In this document: positions 32,950-44,783 of the stretch, piece by piece | Numbering within the stretch: position 1 is the stretch's first letter | Layout of the letters: every line of letters begins with the position of its first letter | NCBI RefSeq assembly: GCF_028372415.1 | Contig: NC_092872.1 | Coordinates: 15,962,479-16,026,478, forward strand | Length of the DNA: 64,000 nucleotides | Reading direction: 5' to 3' | DNA from: Notamacropus eugenii | Taxonomy: Eukaryota > Chordata > Mammalia > Diprotodontia > Macropodidae | Notes under the pieces: generated by a model | The model's input: only the letters and a program-made list of their open reading frames with translations | Databases searched by the model: none | Told to the model about the DNA's origin: nothing | Position numbers and translations under genes: made by a program

Positions 32950-34715
32950 TTGCTGGGTCAAAGGGTAGGCACAGTTGTAAAGCCTTTTGAGCAAAGCTCC
33001 AAATTGTTCTCCAGAATGGTTGGACTAGTTCAGAACTCCAACAAAAGTGTCCCTATTTTTCCATACCCCCTCCAGTATTTGTCATTCTCCTTTTCTGTTA
33101 TGCTAGCCAATTTTATAGTTGTGAGGTGGTCCCTCAAAGTTATTTTAATTGGCATTTCTTAACCAACAATGATATAGAACATTTATTCCTATGACCATAT
33201 AGATTTAAATTCTTCTGAAAACTGGTGGTTCATATCCTTTGACTATTTATCAATTGGAGAATGACTTTTTTAATATAAATTTGACTCAGTTTCCTATATA
33301 TTTGAGAAATGAGTCCTTTATGAGAGAAACTTGCTGTAAATTCTCTCCCCTTCAACTTTTCTGATCTCCTTCTAATTTTAGCTGCATTGGTTTCATTTGA
33401 GCAAAACCTTTTAAATTGCATATAATCAAAAAGAATACTTTTCACTACTTATGATCTCCTCTATTGCTTTATTATTTAAAAAAAAAACCACTTCCCTTAT
33501 GAGTAGGTCTGACAGGTAAAATTTTCCATGCTCCCCTAATTTGCTTATGGTATCATGACTTATGTTAAAGCATGTATCCATTTTTGAACTTTGTATTTGG
33601 TGTGAAATGTTGGTCTATGTTTATTTTTAGCCAAAGTGCTTCACAGTTTTCCTAGCAATTTTTATCAGATAGTGAGTTCTTGCCCCCAAAGCATGGATCT
33701 TCAGATTTATCAAATGCTTGATTATTGAGATAATTTAGCATTGTGGATTGTGTACTTAATGTATTCCACTGATCTACCACTTCATTTCTTAGCCAATACC
33801 ACATTGTTTTGATGATTACTTCTTTGTAATATAGTTTGAAACTAATACATTTTGTTCTTTCACATTAATTTTGTCATTATTCTTTCTAGCTCCATAAATT
33901 AATTCTTTAGAAATCTGACTGATATGGTCCTGAATAGGTAAACTGATTGTGATAGAATTCTCATTTTTATTATATTGACTTGGTCTACCCATGAGCAATT
34001 AATATTTCTCCAATTGTTTAGACCTGTCTTTATTTGTGTGATAAGTATTTTGTAATTGTGTTCATATACTTCCTGGGCTGGTCTTGCCAGAGTACTTGCC
34101 AGATACCTGTCTCCAAAGTATTACATATTGTCTGTAGTTATTTTAAATGGAATTTCTCTTTCTGACTCTTCCTACTGAATTTTATGGGTAATATGTAGTA
34201 ATTCTGATGATTTATATGTTTACTTTATATCCTACAACTTTGCTAAAGTTGTTCATTGTTTTAACTAGTTTTTTCAGTTCTGTAGGTGTAGTCTAGTTCT
34301 TATTGAGTGTATCATCATGTCATCTGCAAAAGTAATAATGTTTTTCTCTATTACCTTCAATTCCTTTTTCTTATTGCTATAGCTCGCAATTCTATCACTA
34401 TATTGAGTATTAGTGAGGATACTGGAATTCTTGCTTCATCCTTTATTGTAAAGGTTTCAAGTTTATCCCCATTTCAGACAATGCTTGCTGATGGTTTTAG
34501 ATGTATATTGTTTATCATCTTCAGAAAAGCTCCATTTATTCCTATGCTTTCTAGTGTTTTTTTTTAAAATAGGAATGGGTATTGTCAAAAGCTTTTTCAG
34601 TGACTATTGAGATAATCATATGAATTTTATGGTTTTTGTTGTTCTAAGATCAATTATGTTTGTAGTTTTCCTAATATTGAACCAGTCTTACATTGTGTGT
34701 GTGTGTGCGTGTGTG

Positions 34716-34763
<48 letters not shown>

Positions 34764-36390
34764 AATGCCACCTGGTCATAGCATAAAATATTTGTGATAC
34801 ATTGTTGTAATCTCCTTGCCAGTACTTTCTTTAATTTTTTTTTTTTTTGCATTGGTATTCTTTAAAGAAATTGACCTATTGTTTTCCCTCTCTGTTTTTG
34901 CTCTTCCTGGTTTAGGTATCAAAACCATGTTTGTGTCATAGAATGAACTTGGTAAGACTACTCTACCTATTTTTCAAATGGTTCCTATAGTATTGGAATT
35001 AATTGTTCTTTAGATGTTACATAGACTTCACTTGTAAATCCATTTGGTCACGGGGAATTTTTCTTAGGGAGCTCATTTGTGTTTTGTTCAATTTATTTGT
35101 CTAAAATAGAACTATATAATGATTCTATTTCATCTTTTACTAATCTGGATAATTCATATTTTTGTATATATTCATCCATTTTACTTATATTGGTAGTTTT
35201 ATTGTCATATAATTGTATACAATAGCACCTAATAATTGCTTTAATATACCTTTTTCATTTTTGATACTAGTAATTTGCTTTCCTTTCTTTTTTTAAAAAT
35301 AATATTAACCAATGGTTTATTTTATTGAATTTTTCATAAAGCCAATTCTTAGTTTTTTTCTTTGTTTTATTAATCTCATCTTCGATTTTCTGGATTTCTA
35401 TATTGGTGTTTAATTGGGGATTTTTCAAGTTTTTTTCCCTAGTTGTGTTTAATTGCATGCCCAATTTATTTTTCTTCCCCCCCACCCCTCTCCTTTTCTC
35501 TTATCAATGTAAGTATTTAGAGAGACAATATTTCCCTTAAGTACTACTCTGACTGCATCTCAAAAAATTTGGTATGTTCTCTCATTGTTGTCATTCTCTT
35601 TAATGGAATTATTGATTGTTACTTTGATTTGTCCTTTGACATACTCATCCTTTAAGATTAGATTACTTAATTTCCAAGTAATTTTTAATCTGAACTTCCA
35701 AGGCAACTTAGTGAATTTAATTTTTATTGAATTATGATCTAAAAAGGGCAAATTTTAACATTCCTGCTTTTATTTGTGAGATTTTTATGCCCTAATACAT
35801 GGTTTTTGTAAAGATGTCATATACAGTTGAAAAAAGTCCTACTCCTTTCTATTCTATTGTTTTCTCCAGAGGTCTATCCTATCTAGCTTTTCTAAAATTT
35901 TCTAAAATTCTATTCATCTTCTTAACTTGTTATTATTTTATGGTTAGATTTATCTATTTCTGAGGGGAGAAAGTCAAGGTCCCCTAATAGTATAGTTTTA
36001 CTATTTATTTCTTCCTGTAACTCATTTAACTTTTTCTTTAAGAATTTGGATGCTCTGTCATTTGGTGCATGTATGGTTAGTATTGATATTACTTCATTGT
36101 CTGTGTATGGTACCTTTAGGCAAAATGTAGTTTCCTTGCTTAGCTCTTTTAATTAGGTTTATTTCTACTTTTGCTTTGTTTAAGGTTATGATTATTACCC
36201 CAATTCTTTTTAAAAATCTCAGCTGAAGCATAATAGATTCTGCTTCAACATCTTATTTAAACTCTTTAGGTGTCTTTCTGCTTCAAGTGTGTTTCTTATA
36301 AATAATATGTTGTTGGATTCTGGTTTCTAATTATTTCTATTATCTGCTTCTGTTTTATGGGTTAGTTATACCAATTTACACTTACAGTTA
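32950..36390 (-). pseudogene. L1 ORF2 relic (endonuclease and reverse transcriptase)
   Basis: Minus-strand frames show endonuclease pieces GDLDFLPSEIDKS (about 35,945-36,005, where active L1s have GDFN) and DHNSIKIKF...TWKLSNLILKDEY (35,560-35,751). The linker follows (EIQKIEDEINKTKK, WLYEKFNKINHW; 35,267-35,485), and late ORF2 pieces lie near 33,816-33,998 and 33,230-33,445. The reading frame is cut by many stops and shifts, so it is dead. The match is to human L1 ORF2p from memory. Confidence 0.8.
34694..34760. repeat. (TG)n microsatellite
   Basis: TG run with two GC interruptions, inside the antisense L1 ORF2. Confidence 0.97.
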
Positions 36391-36979
36391 TTATTCCTAA
36401 CTATGTATTTCCCTCTATCCTATTTTCTTCTATTTGTCCTTCTCTCCCTTCTCAAAAATGTGTTTTACTTCTGACCACTGCTTCTCCCAATTCACACTCC
36501 CATTTATCATCCCTCTTCCTGTCTTTCTTATATCCCCTTCTACTTCCCTTTTGAGTAAGGTGTACCTCTATACCCAGTTGATTGTCAATCTACATTCTTC
36601 CCTCTTTGAATCAGTTCCAATGAGAGAAAAGCTTAAGCATTGCCCACTCTTATCTTCCTTTTCATTGTAAAAGATCTTTGAGTCTCTTCTTTTTGTGAGG
36701 TAATTTCTCCCATGCTTCTTCTCCCTTTCCCCTTCTCTCAGTGAATACCTCTTCCACATACCTTTATTTATTTCAAGATCATCCCAACATAGTCAACTCA
36801 CACTCATACCCTTTATCTATAGAGACTTCTTATAATTGCTTTAATAAAGATGAAGTTCTTAGGATTTACATGTATCATCTTTCTATATAGGAAAGCAACC
36901 AGCTTAACCTTATTAAGTTCCTTATGATTTCTCTTTCATGTTTACCTTTTTATTCTTCTCTTGAGTCTAGTGTTTGAAT
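36391..36979 (-). repeat. L1 inter-ORF spacer, purine-rich in sense
   Basis: Between ORF1 and ORF2 of the old L1, the sense strand is A/G-rich (CTTCTCCC and CCTTTCCCC words on the plus strand). It is homologous to the region after ORF1 in the half-L1 at 62,325, sharing for example TTCCTTATGATTTCTCTTTC. Confidence 0.65.
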
Positions 36980-37491
36980 GTCACATTTTCTATTCAGCTC
37001 TGATCTTTTTTTCAGGAATGTCTGAAAGTTCTCTATTTCATTAAATGCTCATTTGTCCTTTTCTATTTCCTGCCAAAGGATTACACTCAGTATTGCTGGG
37101 TAGACTATTCTTGGTTTACAACCAAGCTCCTTTGCCTTCTGGAATATTGTATTCTAAGCTCTTTGCTCCCTTAATGTGCATGTTGTTAAATTTTGTCTAA
37201 TCCTGACTATGGTTTCACAATATGATAGACATAAGTGGATTCTTTCTGCCTCCTCTCAAAATTTTCTCCTTGACCTGGGAGTTCTGGAATTTCGTTATAA
37301 TATAATAATAAAATATAATATAATTTCCATTTTGGGGCCCTGTTTAGAAGGTGATGAATGGATTCTTTCAAGTTGTTTTTTTTACCCTCTCATTCTAAAA
37401 TACTAGGGTGGTTTTCCTTGATAATTTCTTGGAATATGATGTCTAGATTTTTGCTTTTAATCATGGCTTTCAGATAATCCAATAATCCCTA

Positions 37492-37555
<64 letters not shown>

Positions 37556-37860
37556 TTGATCTGTTTTTCAGGTTAGTCACTTTCCCAATGAGATAGTTTC
37601 ACATTTCATCTTATTTTTTCATTCTTTTGAATTTATTTGATTAATTCTTTATATCTCATGGAGTCATTAGCTTCTACCTGCTTGATTCTAATTTTTAAGG
37701 AATTATTTCCTTCAAGGAACATTTGTACTTCTTTTTCTATCTGACCCATTCTGCTTTTTAAGGAGTTTTTTTATTCAGTGAATTTCTGTGCTTCTCATAC
37801 CATTTGACCTAGTCTGTTTTATAAGGGGTTATTTTCTTTATACTTTTTGTGCCTCTTTTT
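36980..37860 (-). pseudogene. L1 ORF1 relic, C-terminal and central part
   Basis: The plus strand reads TTCTATTCAGCTCTGATC, GTATTGCTGGGTAGACTATT, CTCCTTGACCTGGGAGTTCT and GGTTTTCCTTGATAATTTCT, the reverse of the ORF1 C-terminal domain and RRM, matching the half-L1 copy at 63,290-64,000. ORF1p is the RNA-binding chaperone of the L1 ribonucleoprotein. The N-terminal part lies at 39,455-39,741 beyond the insertion. Confidence 0.8.
37495..37556. repeat. (TC)n microsatellite inside L1 ORF1
   Basis: A CT dinucleotide run with one TTT interruption. Confidence 0.97.
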
Positions 37861-38324
37861 TTAAAAAAAAATATTTATTAGTTTTAAGTCTTCAACATTC
37901 ATTTCCACAAAATTTTGAATTCCAAATTTTCTCCCCAACTCTTCCCTCCTCCCACCCCAAAATGCTTTGCATTCTGATTGCCCCTTTCACCAGTGTGCTC
38001 TCACTACTAACACCCCTCCCTTCCCTTATCCCTATTTTCTCTCTTGTCCTGTAGGGCAAGATAAATTTCTATACCCCATTACCCATATTTCTTATTTCCC
38101 AGTTGTACACAAAAATAATTCTCCACAATTTGTTCCTAAAACTTTGAGTTCCAGCTTCTCTTCCTTCCTCCCTCCCCACCCATCCCCACTGAGAAGTAAA
38201 GCAATTCAATATAGGTTATATATGTGTAGTTTTGCAAATGATTTCCACAATAGTCATGTTGTGTAAGACTAGCTATATTTTCCTCCATCCTATCCTGCCC
38301 CCCATTTCTTCTATTTTCTTTTTT

Positions 38325-38766
38325 GGGGGGCAGAGCCAAGATGGCAGAGTAGAAAGATGCACATACACTAGCTCTTACCCCACAGCCCATAAAATACCTG
38401 TAAAGAAGAACTCTCAACAAATTCTAGAGCAGCAGAAGCCACAGAACAATGGAGTAGAGGAGATTTCTAGCCCAGAGTGACCTGAAAGACTGACAGGAAA
38501 GGTCTGTCATACCAGATTCGGAGCAGAGCCCAGCCCAGCCTTGTCCACACAGCACCAAGAGGAGCAGATCCAAGTAGGCTTCAGGGTCAGAATCTCCAGC
38601 AACAGCTCAGATCCCTCAACCCACAGGTGCCAAAGGTCAGTGAGAGGGTCTTTTCGGCTGGCCGAGAAGGGAGCAGGGTGTCCCCATAACTCAGGCTTCA
38701 GGTGGCAGCAGTGGAGGCAGCAGCAAACTAGGTTCCCAAAGCAGGCAACAGCCCACATCCATTGTA
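38325..38766 (+). repeat. L1 5'UTR arm, inverted relative to its element
   Basis: The arm starts GGGGGGCAGAGCCAAGATGG, the L1 5' terminus. Human L1 begins GGGGGAGGAGCCAAGATGG and carries a YY1 site there. CAAGATGGC is intact at 38,337-38,345. It pairs as an inverted repeat with 38,972-39,438, about three quarters identical by eye. Confidence 0.85.
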
Positions 38767-38971
38767 GAAGGTCCTTTGTCAAGAGTAGGGTATACTCTGG
38801 GGACCTGTATGTTCTCAGTTCCTCCAAGGTGGCTCAATCCAGGGAGAGGAGTTTACTCCTCAGAGGCCTCCAGCTCCCCCACAGCCCAGGACCGTGCTGA
38901 GGGCTGAGGTTCAGATCAGCTGCTGAATTCCCCCAGGACTTTAAGCTGAGCACTCCATCAATGGAACAATG

Positions 38972-39438
38972 GATGCCAGCTACTGCCTGCCTTCTGCAGG
39001 CACTAAAAGCCTCTGCTGCCCACTGCTGCTACTGCTGCCCACCACTGCCACCACCTGGGGCAGGAGCTAGAATAGGATTCCGCTCCCTTGTCATGGAGGT
39101 GAAAAAGCCCTGTCACTGATCCCCAGCATCTGTGCGCTGAGGGATCTGTGAACTGCCGCTGCTGCCAGGGACTCTGCCTGTGAAGTCTGCTTGGGTCCTG
39201 CTCCTCCTGGAGCCTCATGGCCAAGGTGGGGCTGTGGTCTGCTCAGTGTCTGGTGTGACAGACCCCTCCCACTGGCCCTCCAGGTCACCTGGGGCTGAGA
39301 ATCTCCCCTATTTTATCAGTCTGTTGCTCCTGCTGCTCCAGAACCTGTTGAGAGTCCCTCTTCACAGGTGTTTTATGGGCTGTGGGGGAAGAGCTAGAGT
39401 ATGTTTGTCTTTCTACTCCACAGTCTTGACTCCACTCC
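38972..39438 (-). repeat. L1 5'UTR arm, element orientation
   Basis: The minus strand starts near GGAGTGGAGTCAAGACTGTG, then GAGTAGAAAGACAAACATAC, AGCCCATAAAACACCTGTGA and CTCTCAACAGGTTCTGGAGC, in step with the other arm. The YY1-like word is altered here. Confidence 0.85.
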
Positions 39439-39454
39439 TTTTGTGCCTCTTTTT

Positions 39455-39741
39455 ATCTATCTATTAGTTCTTTCTTTTCATAATTTTCTTGAATCACTCA
39501 TTTCTTTTCTTAATTTTTTACTCTATCACTCTTATCTCTTTCACTCTCAGTAATTCATATTAAACTTGTATCCAATTTGCACTTTTTCTTTGTGGTTTTT
39601 CTTGTAGCTGTTTTTCCACATTGTCCACATTGTTGTCTTTCTCTGAGTTTGTGTCTTGATCTTCCCTGTTATCATAGTGTGCTTTTTATCATAGTTATCA
39701 TAGTAGCTTTTTATGATCAGTTCCTTGTTTTGTTTGCTCAT
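39455..39741 (-). pseudogene. L1 ORF1 relic, N-terminal part
   Basis: The minus strand from 39,741 reads MSKQNKELIIKSYYDNYDKK, and later VQIGYKFN. The MSKQNK start is what I recall for marsupial L1 ORF1. It continues the old L1 after the insertion. Confidence 0.65.
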
Positions 39742-40290
39742 TTTCCAACCTATTTCTTGCCTTTGAACTTTATGTTAAAGTTGGACTCCATTCACCTAGG
39801 GGTGGGGAGGCACTGTCCCAATCTTCACTTTTCCCTGCTATTGTTTTCAGAGCTAATTCATGAAGTCTGTAAACTTTCAGTGCTTTCAAAGTGGTGTAAT
39901 TTGAGGAGAGGTATGGTCACTGTTCTAATGGTCTCCTCTCTTGTCTCAACCAAGGAAAGGTCCCTGCTACCCTGCATTCAGAAGTGCTACTTCTCCTCTC
40001 TGTCCTGTAACTAATGACAAACTGCAGTCCTTGTGACAAGCCACAACCACTTCTCTCCACATTGGAATTATGACCCAGAATGGTATAAGGGCAATAGAAT
40101 TGCCAAAATACCTCAAGTTCTGTGCCCAATGCCAGCAAGGGATCTTCTGTAATCTCTTTTTGATCTTTTTGTCCTACCCCTTTACCTTCTCTGGGCTTGG
40201 AATTCCAAAAGTTGTTGTTGCCACTCTTGCTTCTAAGGTCCACAGTCATATAAAACATCTCCTTATTAACCATATTCTAAGAACAAACTC
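39742..40290 (-). repeat. Likely 5'UTR of the old L1
   Basis: Sequence upstream of the ORF1 start on the minus strand. It is less AT-rich than its surroundings and shares no clear words with the younger L1 5'UTR at 38,325, so it is either an older 5'UTR type or partly host DNA. The outer end is not resolved. Confidence 0.45.
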
Positions 40291-40324
40291 AAAACAAAAA
40301 TAATAAAAGAAAAAATATGCACAT

Positions 40325-40705
40325 TGAGTTTATCAGTTCTCATTTTGGAGGTGGATAACATTTCATATCACAAGTCCTTTAGAACTATGGTAGATCACTG
40401 TATTGATCAGTTACTAAGTCTTTCACAATTAATTTTCCTTACAATATTGCTGTTACAATGTAGATTGTTCTGCTTCTTCTCACTTTACTTTGCATTTGTT
40501 CATATCACTTCATCTTTCCAAGTTTTCTGAAACCATCCCTTTCATAATTTCTCATTACACAATTAGTATTTCATGACAATCATATGCTACAACTTGTTCA
40601 GCCACTTCCCAATTGATGAGTGCCTCTCTAGTTTCCATTTCTTTTGCCCCACTAAAAGAGCTTCTATAAATATTTTTGTGCATGTGGGTCCACTTTCTTT
40701 TATCT
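40325..40705 (-). repeat. L1 3' end, antisense
   Basis: TACAATATTGCTGTTACAAT, CTACAACTTGTTCAGCCACT, TCCCAATTGATGAGTGCCTC and TTCTATAAATATTTTTGTGC are reversed L1 3'-end words. A separate copy from the L1 to its left. Confidence 0.85.
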
Positions 40706-40849
40706 CCTTGGGTTGTAGACTTACATTATAGATTTATAATAAATCATTATTGATTGATACCTTGTGTTTTCTCAGCATCCCCTGGAGGCTACTGTATCTG
40801 TTCTGGGCTACCATCTGCTCCAGAGCTACGAGAATTTAGGGGACAAAGG

Positions 40850-40996
40850 GCTCATGGGATAATAGATTTGGAGCTGAAAGGGACCTTAGACACCTTTGAG
40901 TTCTACACCCTCATTCTTCATGTGGAAACTGAGGCATAGAGAGATTAAGTGACTTGTATCACATTGCTAGTAATTGTCAAACTCTTCTTAACTTAA
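40850..40996 (-). repeat. MIR/THER1-type SINE, antisense
   Basis: AATAGATTTGGAGCTGAAAG, GGACCTTAGACACCTTTGAG and AACTGAGGCATAGAGAGATT. It abuts the retroposon that starts at about 40,997. Confidence 0.8.
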
Positions 40997-42046
40997 AGAA
41001 CAGCACAGCCAGAATATAGATGATGTCCTGGCAAAATATTAATAGAGAGAGAGATTTCAGGTCAAAATGTGAACAATGAATAGGTTTTGGAGGAAAAAGA
41101 TAGAGGAAGGATAAAACTACAGAAAATGGTAATCAGAGACAAGAATTTCAAAGTTCTTGGTCATGAAAGCAAAACACTTGCAGATGATGACAAGGCCAAC
41201 AGTCTGAGCTTTTCTGTCTGTGTTAGTAGTTTGCTAACCATTGAAGAGTAAGTTTAGCCAGAACATCAGAGATTGATAGGAACCCCACTGTCAAAGGCAA
41301 GTAAATAGCATATCCTCTATAGGGTCTCACCCAATCCTAATGTCTTCTGTATTGGTTTGGATGATCTGGAACCAGGGACGAGTAATGAGGGAAGAGCAGG
41401 AGCAGTGGACTGGTCCAGTAATCAACACATCCTCATGCCTGTTATTAGTCAACCTTACAATTCTTCCCTGACTGCCATATAAAAGGGCTTTTCTCTAAAG
41501 AAAGGTACATTTGGATGGCCAAAAGATGCCCAGTTGACTTGGGTTTTACTGGCTAGTTTCTTTCCCTTCTCTTCCTTTCCCTTCCCTTCCCTTTCCCAAA
41601 ACCTTAAACCTCTTACACTCTGAAGCTGGGATGCCAATGGGCCCCTGCCTAAGGGCTCTGCTGGACCCTCCTGGCTTTTGAGTGATTGTCCATAGTAACT
41701 GTTGCTGTTTCCCTCCTAGCCTGATGTCTTTCTTTTTCTTTGCCTCATTAAAGGGGCCATGCCCTAGCTGCTTCTTAAACAGGCCTATTCAATGAATGGG
41801 TGTTACCTCACCCTAAGTAAGTACCTGCAAAGACCTTGCCTAAAGGGTTCAAGGTCTCCCAGAGCATCCTGCGTCATCTTTAGTCATCCTGGTGAATATC
41901 TGGTCACTGGATTCAGATGGCTCTGGAGGAGAGATGAGGCTGGTGACCTGCACAGCCCTCCCTCACACAAAACAAAGTCAAGTGCAGGTCATGTCATTAT
42001 TTCTCTGATGACATGGTCTTCTTTGGCAATGACGAATGAGCACACG
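40997..42046 (+). mobile_element. Unclassified about 1.05-kb retroposon, copy 1, sense
   Basis: It is homologous along its whole length to the reverse complement of 53,051-54,104, including a 130-base identical run (41,032-41,161). In order it has AGAACAGCACAGCC, a TATA-like CATATAAAAGGG near 41,480, a pyrimidine tract (41,558-41,597), CCTTAAACCTC, CTCATTAAAGGGGCCATGCC, GGTGAATATCTGGTCACTGG, a hairpin (41,990-42,015) and a GGTCTTCTTTGGCAATGACG terminus. The 3' end and the twin-primed third copy point to LINE-driven retroposition. I know similar sequence as common in marsupials but cannot name it. Confidence 0.8.
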
Positions 42047-44340
42047 TACAGATTCTTCTTGACTTTGAGTCCTCTATCCCCTGTGCCTAGATTTCTGTCA
42101 AGGACAGTGTAATGTTTCTAGAGATTATAGCATATCCTTTGTCTTCAGTCTTTTATTGTTGCTACAGCCCTTTCCCTGTCATGGAAACCTCCCAAGAGTG
42201 AAGGAAGAGGTTAGAATAAGTTGCATAGTTTGTGCACATTGTGTACTGTAATGCTCTTCTCTCTTTACACCACCCACCCTTTTTGTTGTTCTTGAGAGAT
42301 ATCCTTGGTTGCCATTCCAGGTCATGTTATATGAAGAGAGGAGAGAAAGAGATGCTGCTGAAGGGACTAAAACGAGGGCATCTGGCTTCTGGGCTGTGAG
42401 TGGCTTCACCTGATGTCTCCAACCACTGTGACTAAGCTGTCACTGGGATAACTGAAACTAGACTATGGACAGCAGTGGTAGCCTAAGAGTGAACCTCAGA
42501 TTTTGTGATGGAGAACATTTGCTTGGAGCGGTAATGAGGAAATGGACTGACTAGGTGCAATGAATGGAGGGAGATGGATCCCAAGTGGGTCCAGAATCAA
42601 AAGACTATCAACTCTTCTGAAATGCCCGGGAGGGATAAGTCAGAGCCAACTTCTTTCACCTTACTGACCTTACTTCCTTGTTTAAATTCTGAGTCCTATA
42701 GAGCTGGGAACCCAGATACCATCCCCTTACCTCTTCCTTTCTTTTTCTCTTCTTCTCTCTATGTGTGGGAGCAGATGATACAGAACTATCCCCGAGGAAC
42801 TCCAAGGAAGTGGTAAGGTAAGCAGTAGGAGGTCTGGAGATGTTTTAGCAGAGCACTTCATAAAAGTGAAGTGCTTGACAGTTTCTTGGCAGTCTTATTT
42901 TACTATGTTCAATAAACCATGTGATAATAGAAAAGTTTATTGCTTTCATCATGTTAATACAGAGTATTGGAACAAGCCAGATAATTTCCCAAGTATGGAG
43001 TAGGGGAAGGGTCAGTGAGTTTCCTATAATATTCTAATGATTTGGAACAAAATTTAATATCAGCCCTAAATCAATATTGAACCCTGGTCTCTAAGGTTTT
43101 CCTTATTGTTCAGCCTTCTTAATTCATGTGGTTTGTTGGAGCTGGTGGCTGTTGTAGGTATATTAGAAAGAATCATCTGGTTAGGTACATAGGTAGAGCC
43201 TATTTTACTGGTTATTTAATATGGTGATACTCTACTTTTCTGTAGGCTTCCAGAAAATTGGACATGATCCAGATGTCAATTATCCTGCTAACATAGTATT
43301 ACCTGGGAGGCTTTACAAGTACATTCCCAGCCTGCATCATCTTTCACTTTTAGAACAAAGATGGGTCATTACATCGATAAGCTATCATCCAGGACCCTTG
43401 GGTATTGGGCTCAAAAAATTGCCTCCAATCTCTAAGATATCAATAAATCTTTGACTTATCATTAATGTCCTTACAGTTTACTCTGGAAAAATCTCTGGAT
43501 ATTCATCATCTTTAGATGTCCATAGATGTGGGTAAAAGGTCCCTTTGGTCCCATACAAGCATTCAAGGTAACCCACATTTATCAAGTATGGGACAGCCTT
43601 TATTTAACCTCATAGATAATGGAAAAAATTCAAAAGATTGCTGGGAGTCCACAAGGAATGTAGAAGCTACATAAAGGACTGGTGATAATCCATAAATCAA
43701 TGATAAAATTCTTTCTTTCTACTTAATTCTACTTTTTTCCACAGTCCTAAGTTTCTCCAAACTTACTAACATCCCATGTTCCAAACCTGCAGAGGGAATG
43801 AACTAGTTTGGCAGTTTCCTTATGTTCTAGTGAATTGCACTTTCCATAGAGATATACATAGCTCCAGATTCAGCTCTACTTGAAGGTTGTACTTTCTCTG
43901 GAAGGGAAATACACTTGGACTTGATAGACAGAGAACACTTTGACATTCCATTAAGTTCCTTTCTTATTCCACAGTGACATATAGAGAAATTCAGCCTTCG
44001 TTGAATTCAATTATGAATTTAAAACAAAAAAACCCTCATTATTCTGAGATGCATACATTGTCTTCCCCAGATATCTGCCGAAGGGGCCCATGAAACAAAA
44101 AAAGGTCTAAAACACCTGCAATATAAAAAAAGTATACAGGAACAAAAGGAGAAAAGGTTTAGTAGAGCTGTCAATTCCCACACAGAAGGCTTCTCACACA
44201 AGAGTCCATTCTGCTAAGAGTTTGGGTCAGCCAATTCAACTTGGTGAGGAAGTCCTTATCACTGAAGATTGATCAGATATCTTTAGTTCTCTGACAAGGT
44301 ACCATTGATGATGGCCATATCCTGCATAGGGAAATGTTAT
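42047..44340. other. No feature recognised
   Basis: Unique-looking intergenic sequence. Short open frames on both strands lack motifs. No transposable element recognised. Confidence 0.35.
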
Positions 44341-44585
44341 CAAAAGTCCCAATGATTCAACACTGTAGCTTCATCAAGTTGATTGAAGAGCTCTTTTTAT
44401 CAATTCTTTACATAATTACTCACAGTTCATCTGCCTTTTCACTTACTTTGTCACGGCCATTGTACACATTGTTCTGGCTTTCATTTCACTTTCAGTCCAT
44501 TTGGACAGGTCTTTCCATGTTTCTCCAAATTTCTCACATTGCTTAATTTAGTTTAGCATAATAGTATTATAAATTTGTAGTTAAG
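44341..44585 (-). repeat. L1 3' end, antisense, left part
   Basis: TTGTACACATTGTTCTGGCT, GGTCTTTCCATGTTTCTCC and TAGCATAATAGTATTATAA are reversed L1 3' words. The copy resumes at 44,784 after a MIR-type insertion. Confidence 0.7.
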
Positions 44586-44589
44586 AAAG

Positions 44590-44783
44590 AATGGTTCTGA
44601 GTCCTTTCAATCAATGGTGCTTACTATCTATGGGACCATCAGAGGCTTTGCTTGACTTCTCTTACTTTTAGTTTCTTCATCAGCAGAATGGGCATACTGA
44701 TACCCATAGCATGGTCAAGCTCAAAGAAACTCACATAGGTAACTTGTTTCACAAACTTTAAAGTGACATTTAAATGTTATTGG
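44590..44783 (+). repeat. MIR/THER1-type SINE inserted in L1, sense
   Basis: GGTTCTGAGTCCTTTCAATC, TTCTTCATCAGCAGAATGGG and CAAACTTTAAAGTGACATTT in MIR order. L1 words continue on both sides. Confidence 0.65.

Larger units (their letters stand above)
32440..37860 (-). repeat. Old L1, minus strand, 3' and central part
   Basis: Read on the minus strand, this holds the inter-ORF spacer, ORF2 and 3' end of one L1. The plus strand carries well-known reversed words: TATTGCTGGGTCAAAGGGTA, CCAGAATGGTTGGACTAGTT, CATAGAATGAACTTGG, AATTATGATCTAAAAAGGGC. ORF1 starts beyond a younger insertion at 37,861-39,438, and the element resumes at 39,455. Without the insertion it spans about 6.3 kb, close to full length. 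A (TG)n at 34,694 and a (TC)n at 37,495 have grown inside it. Confidence 0.88.
37861..39438 (-). mobile_element. HAL1-like (half-L1) insertion with rearranged 5' end, inside the old L1
   Basis: A 16-bp duplication TTTTGTGCCTCTTTTT flanks the insert (37,845-37,860 and 39,439-39,454), the L1-type target-site signature. The left 460 bases are the reversed 3' end of the same element as at 62,325 (AACATTCATTTCCACAA, ACTTTGAGTTCC, TCCTATCCTGCCCCCC). The rest is L1 5'UTR present twice in opposite directions: 38,325-38,766 on the plus strand and 38,972-39,438 on the minus strand. ORF1 is absent. Confidence 0.85.

Noticed and set aside
38507-39467. Several 70-119-codon frames on both strands
   Set aside because: All fall in the GC-richer L1 5'UTR arms, which are non-coding in L1.
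32440-40290. The minus-strand L1 as possibly active
   Set aside because: ORF1 is split by a 1.58-kb insertion, and ORF2 has many stops and two microsatellites inside it.
40997-42046. The 1.05-kb element as a solo LTR of an endogenous retrovirus
   Set aside because: It has a TATA-like word, but the related copy at 48,075 is twin-primed, with an AAC-type tail and a LINE-like 3' end, which fits LINE-driven retroposition instead.
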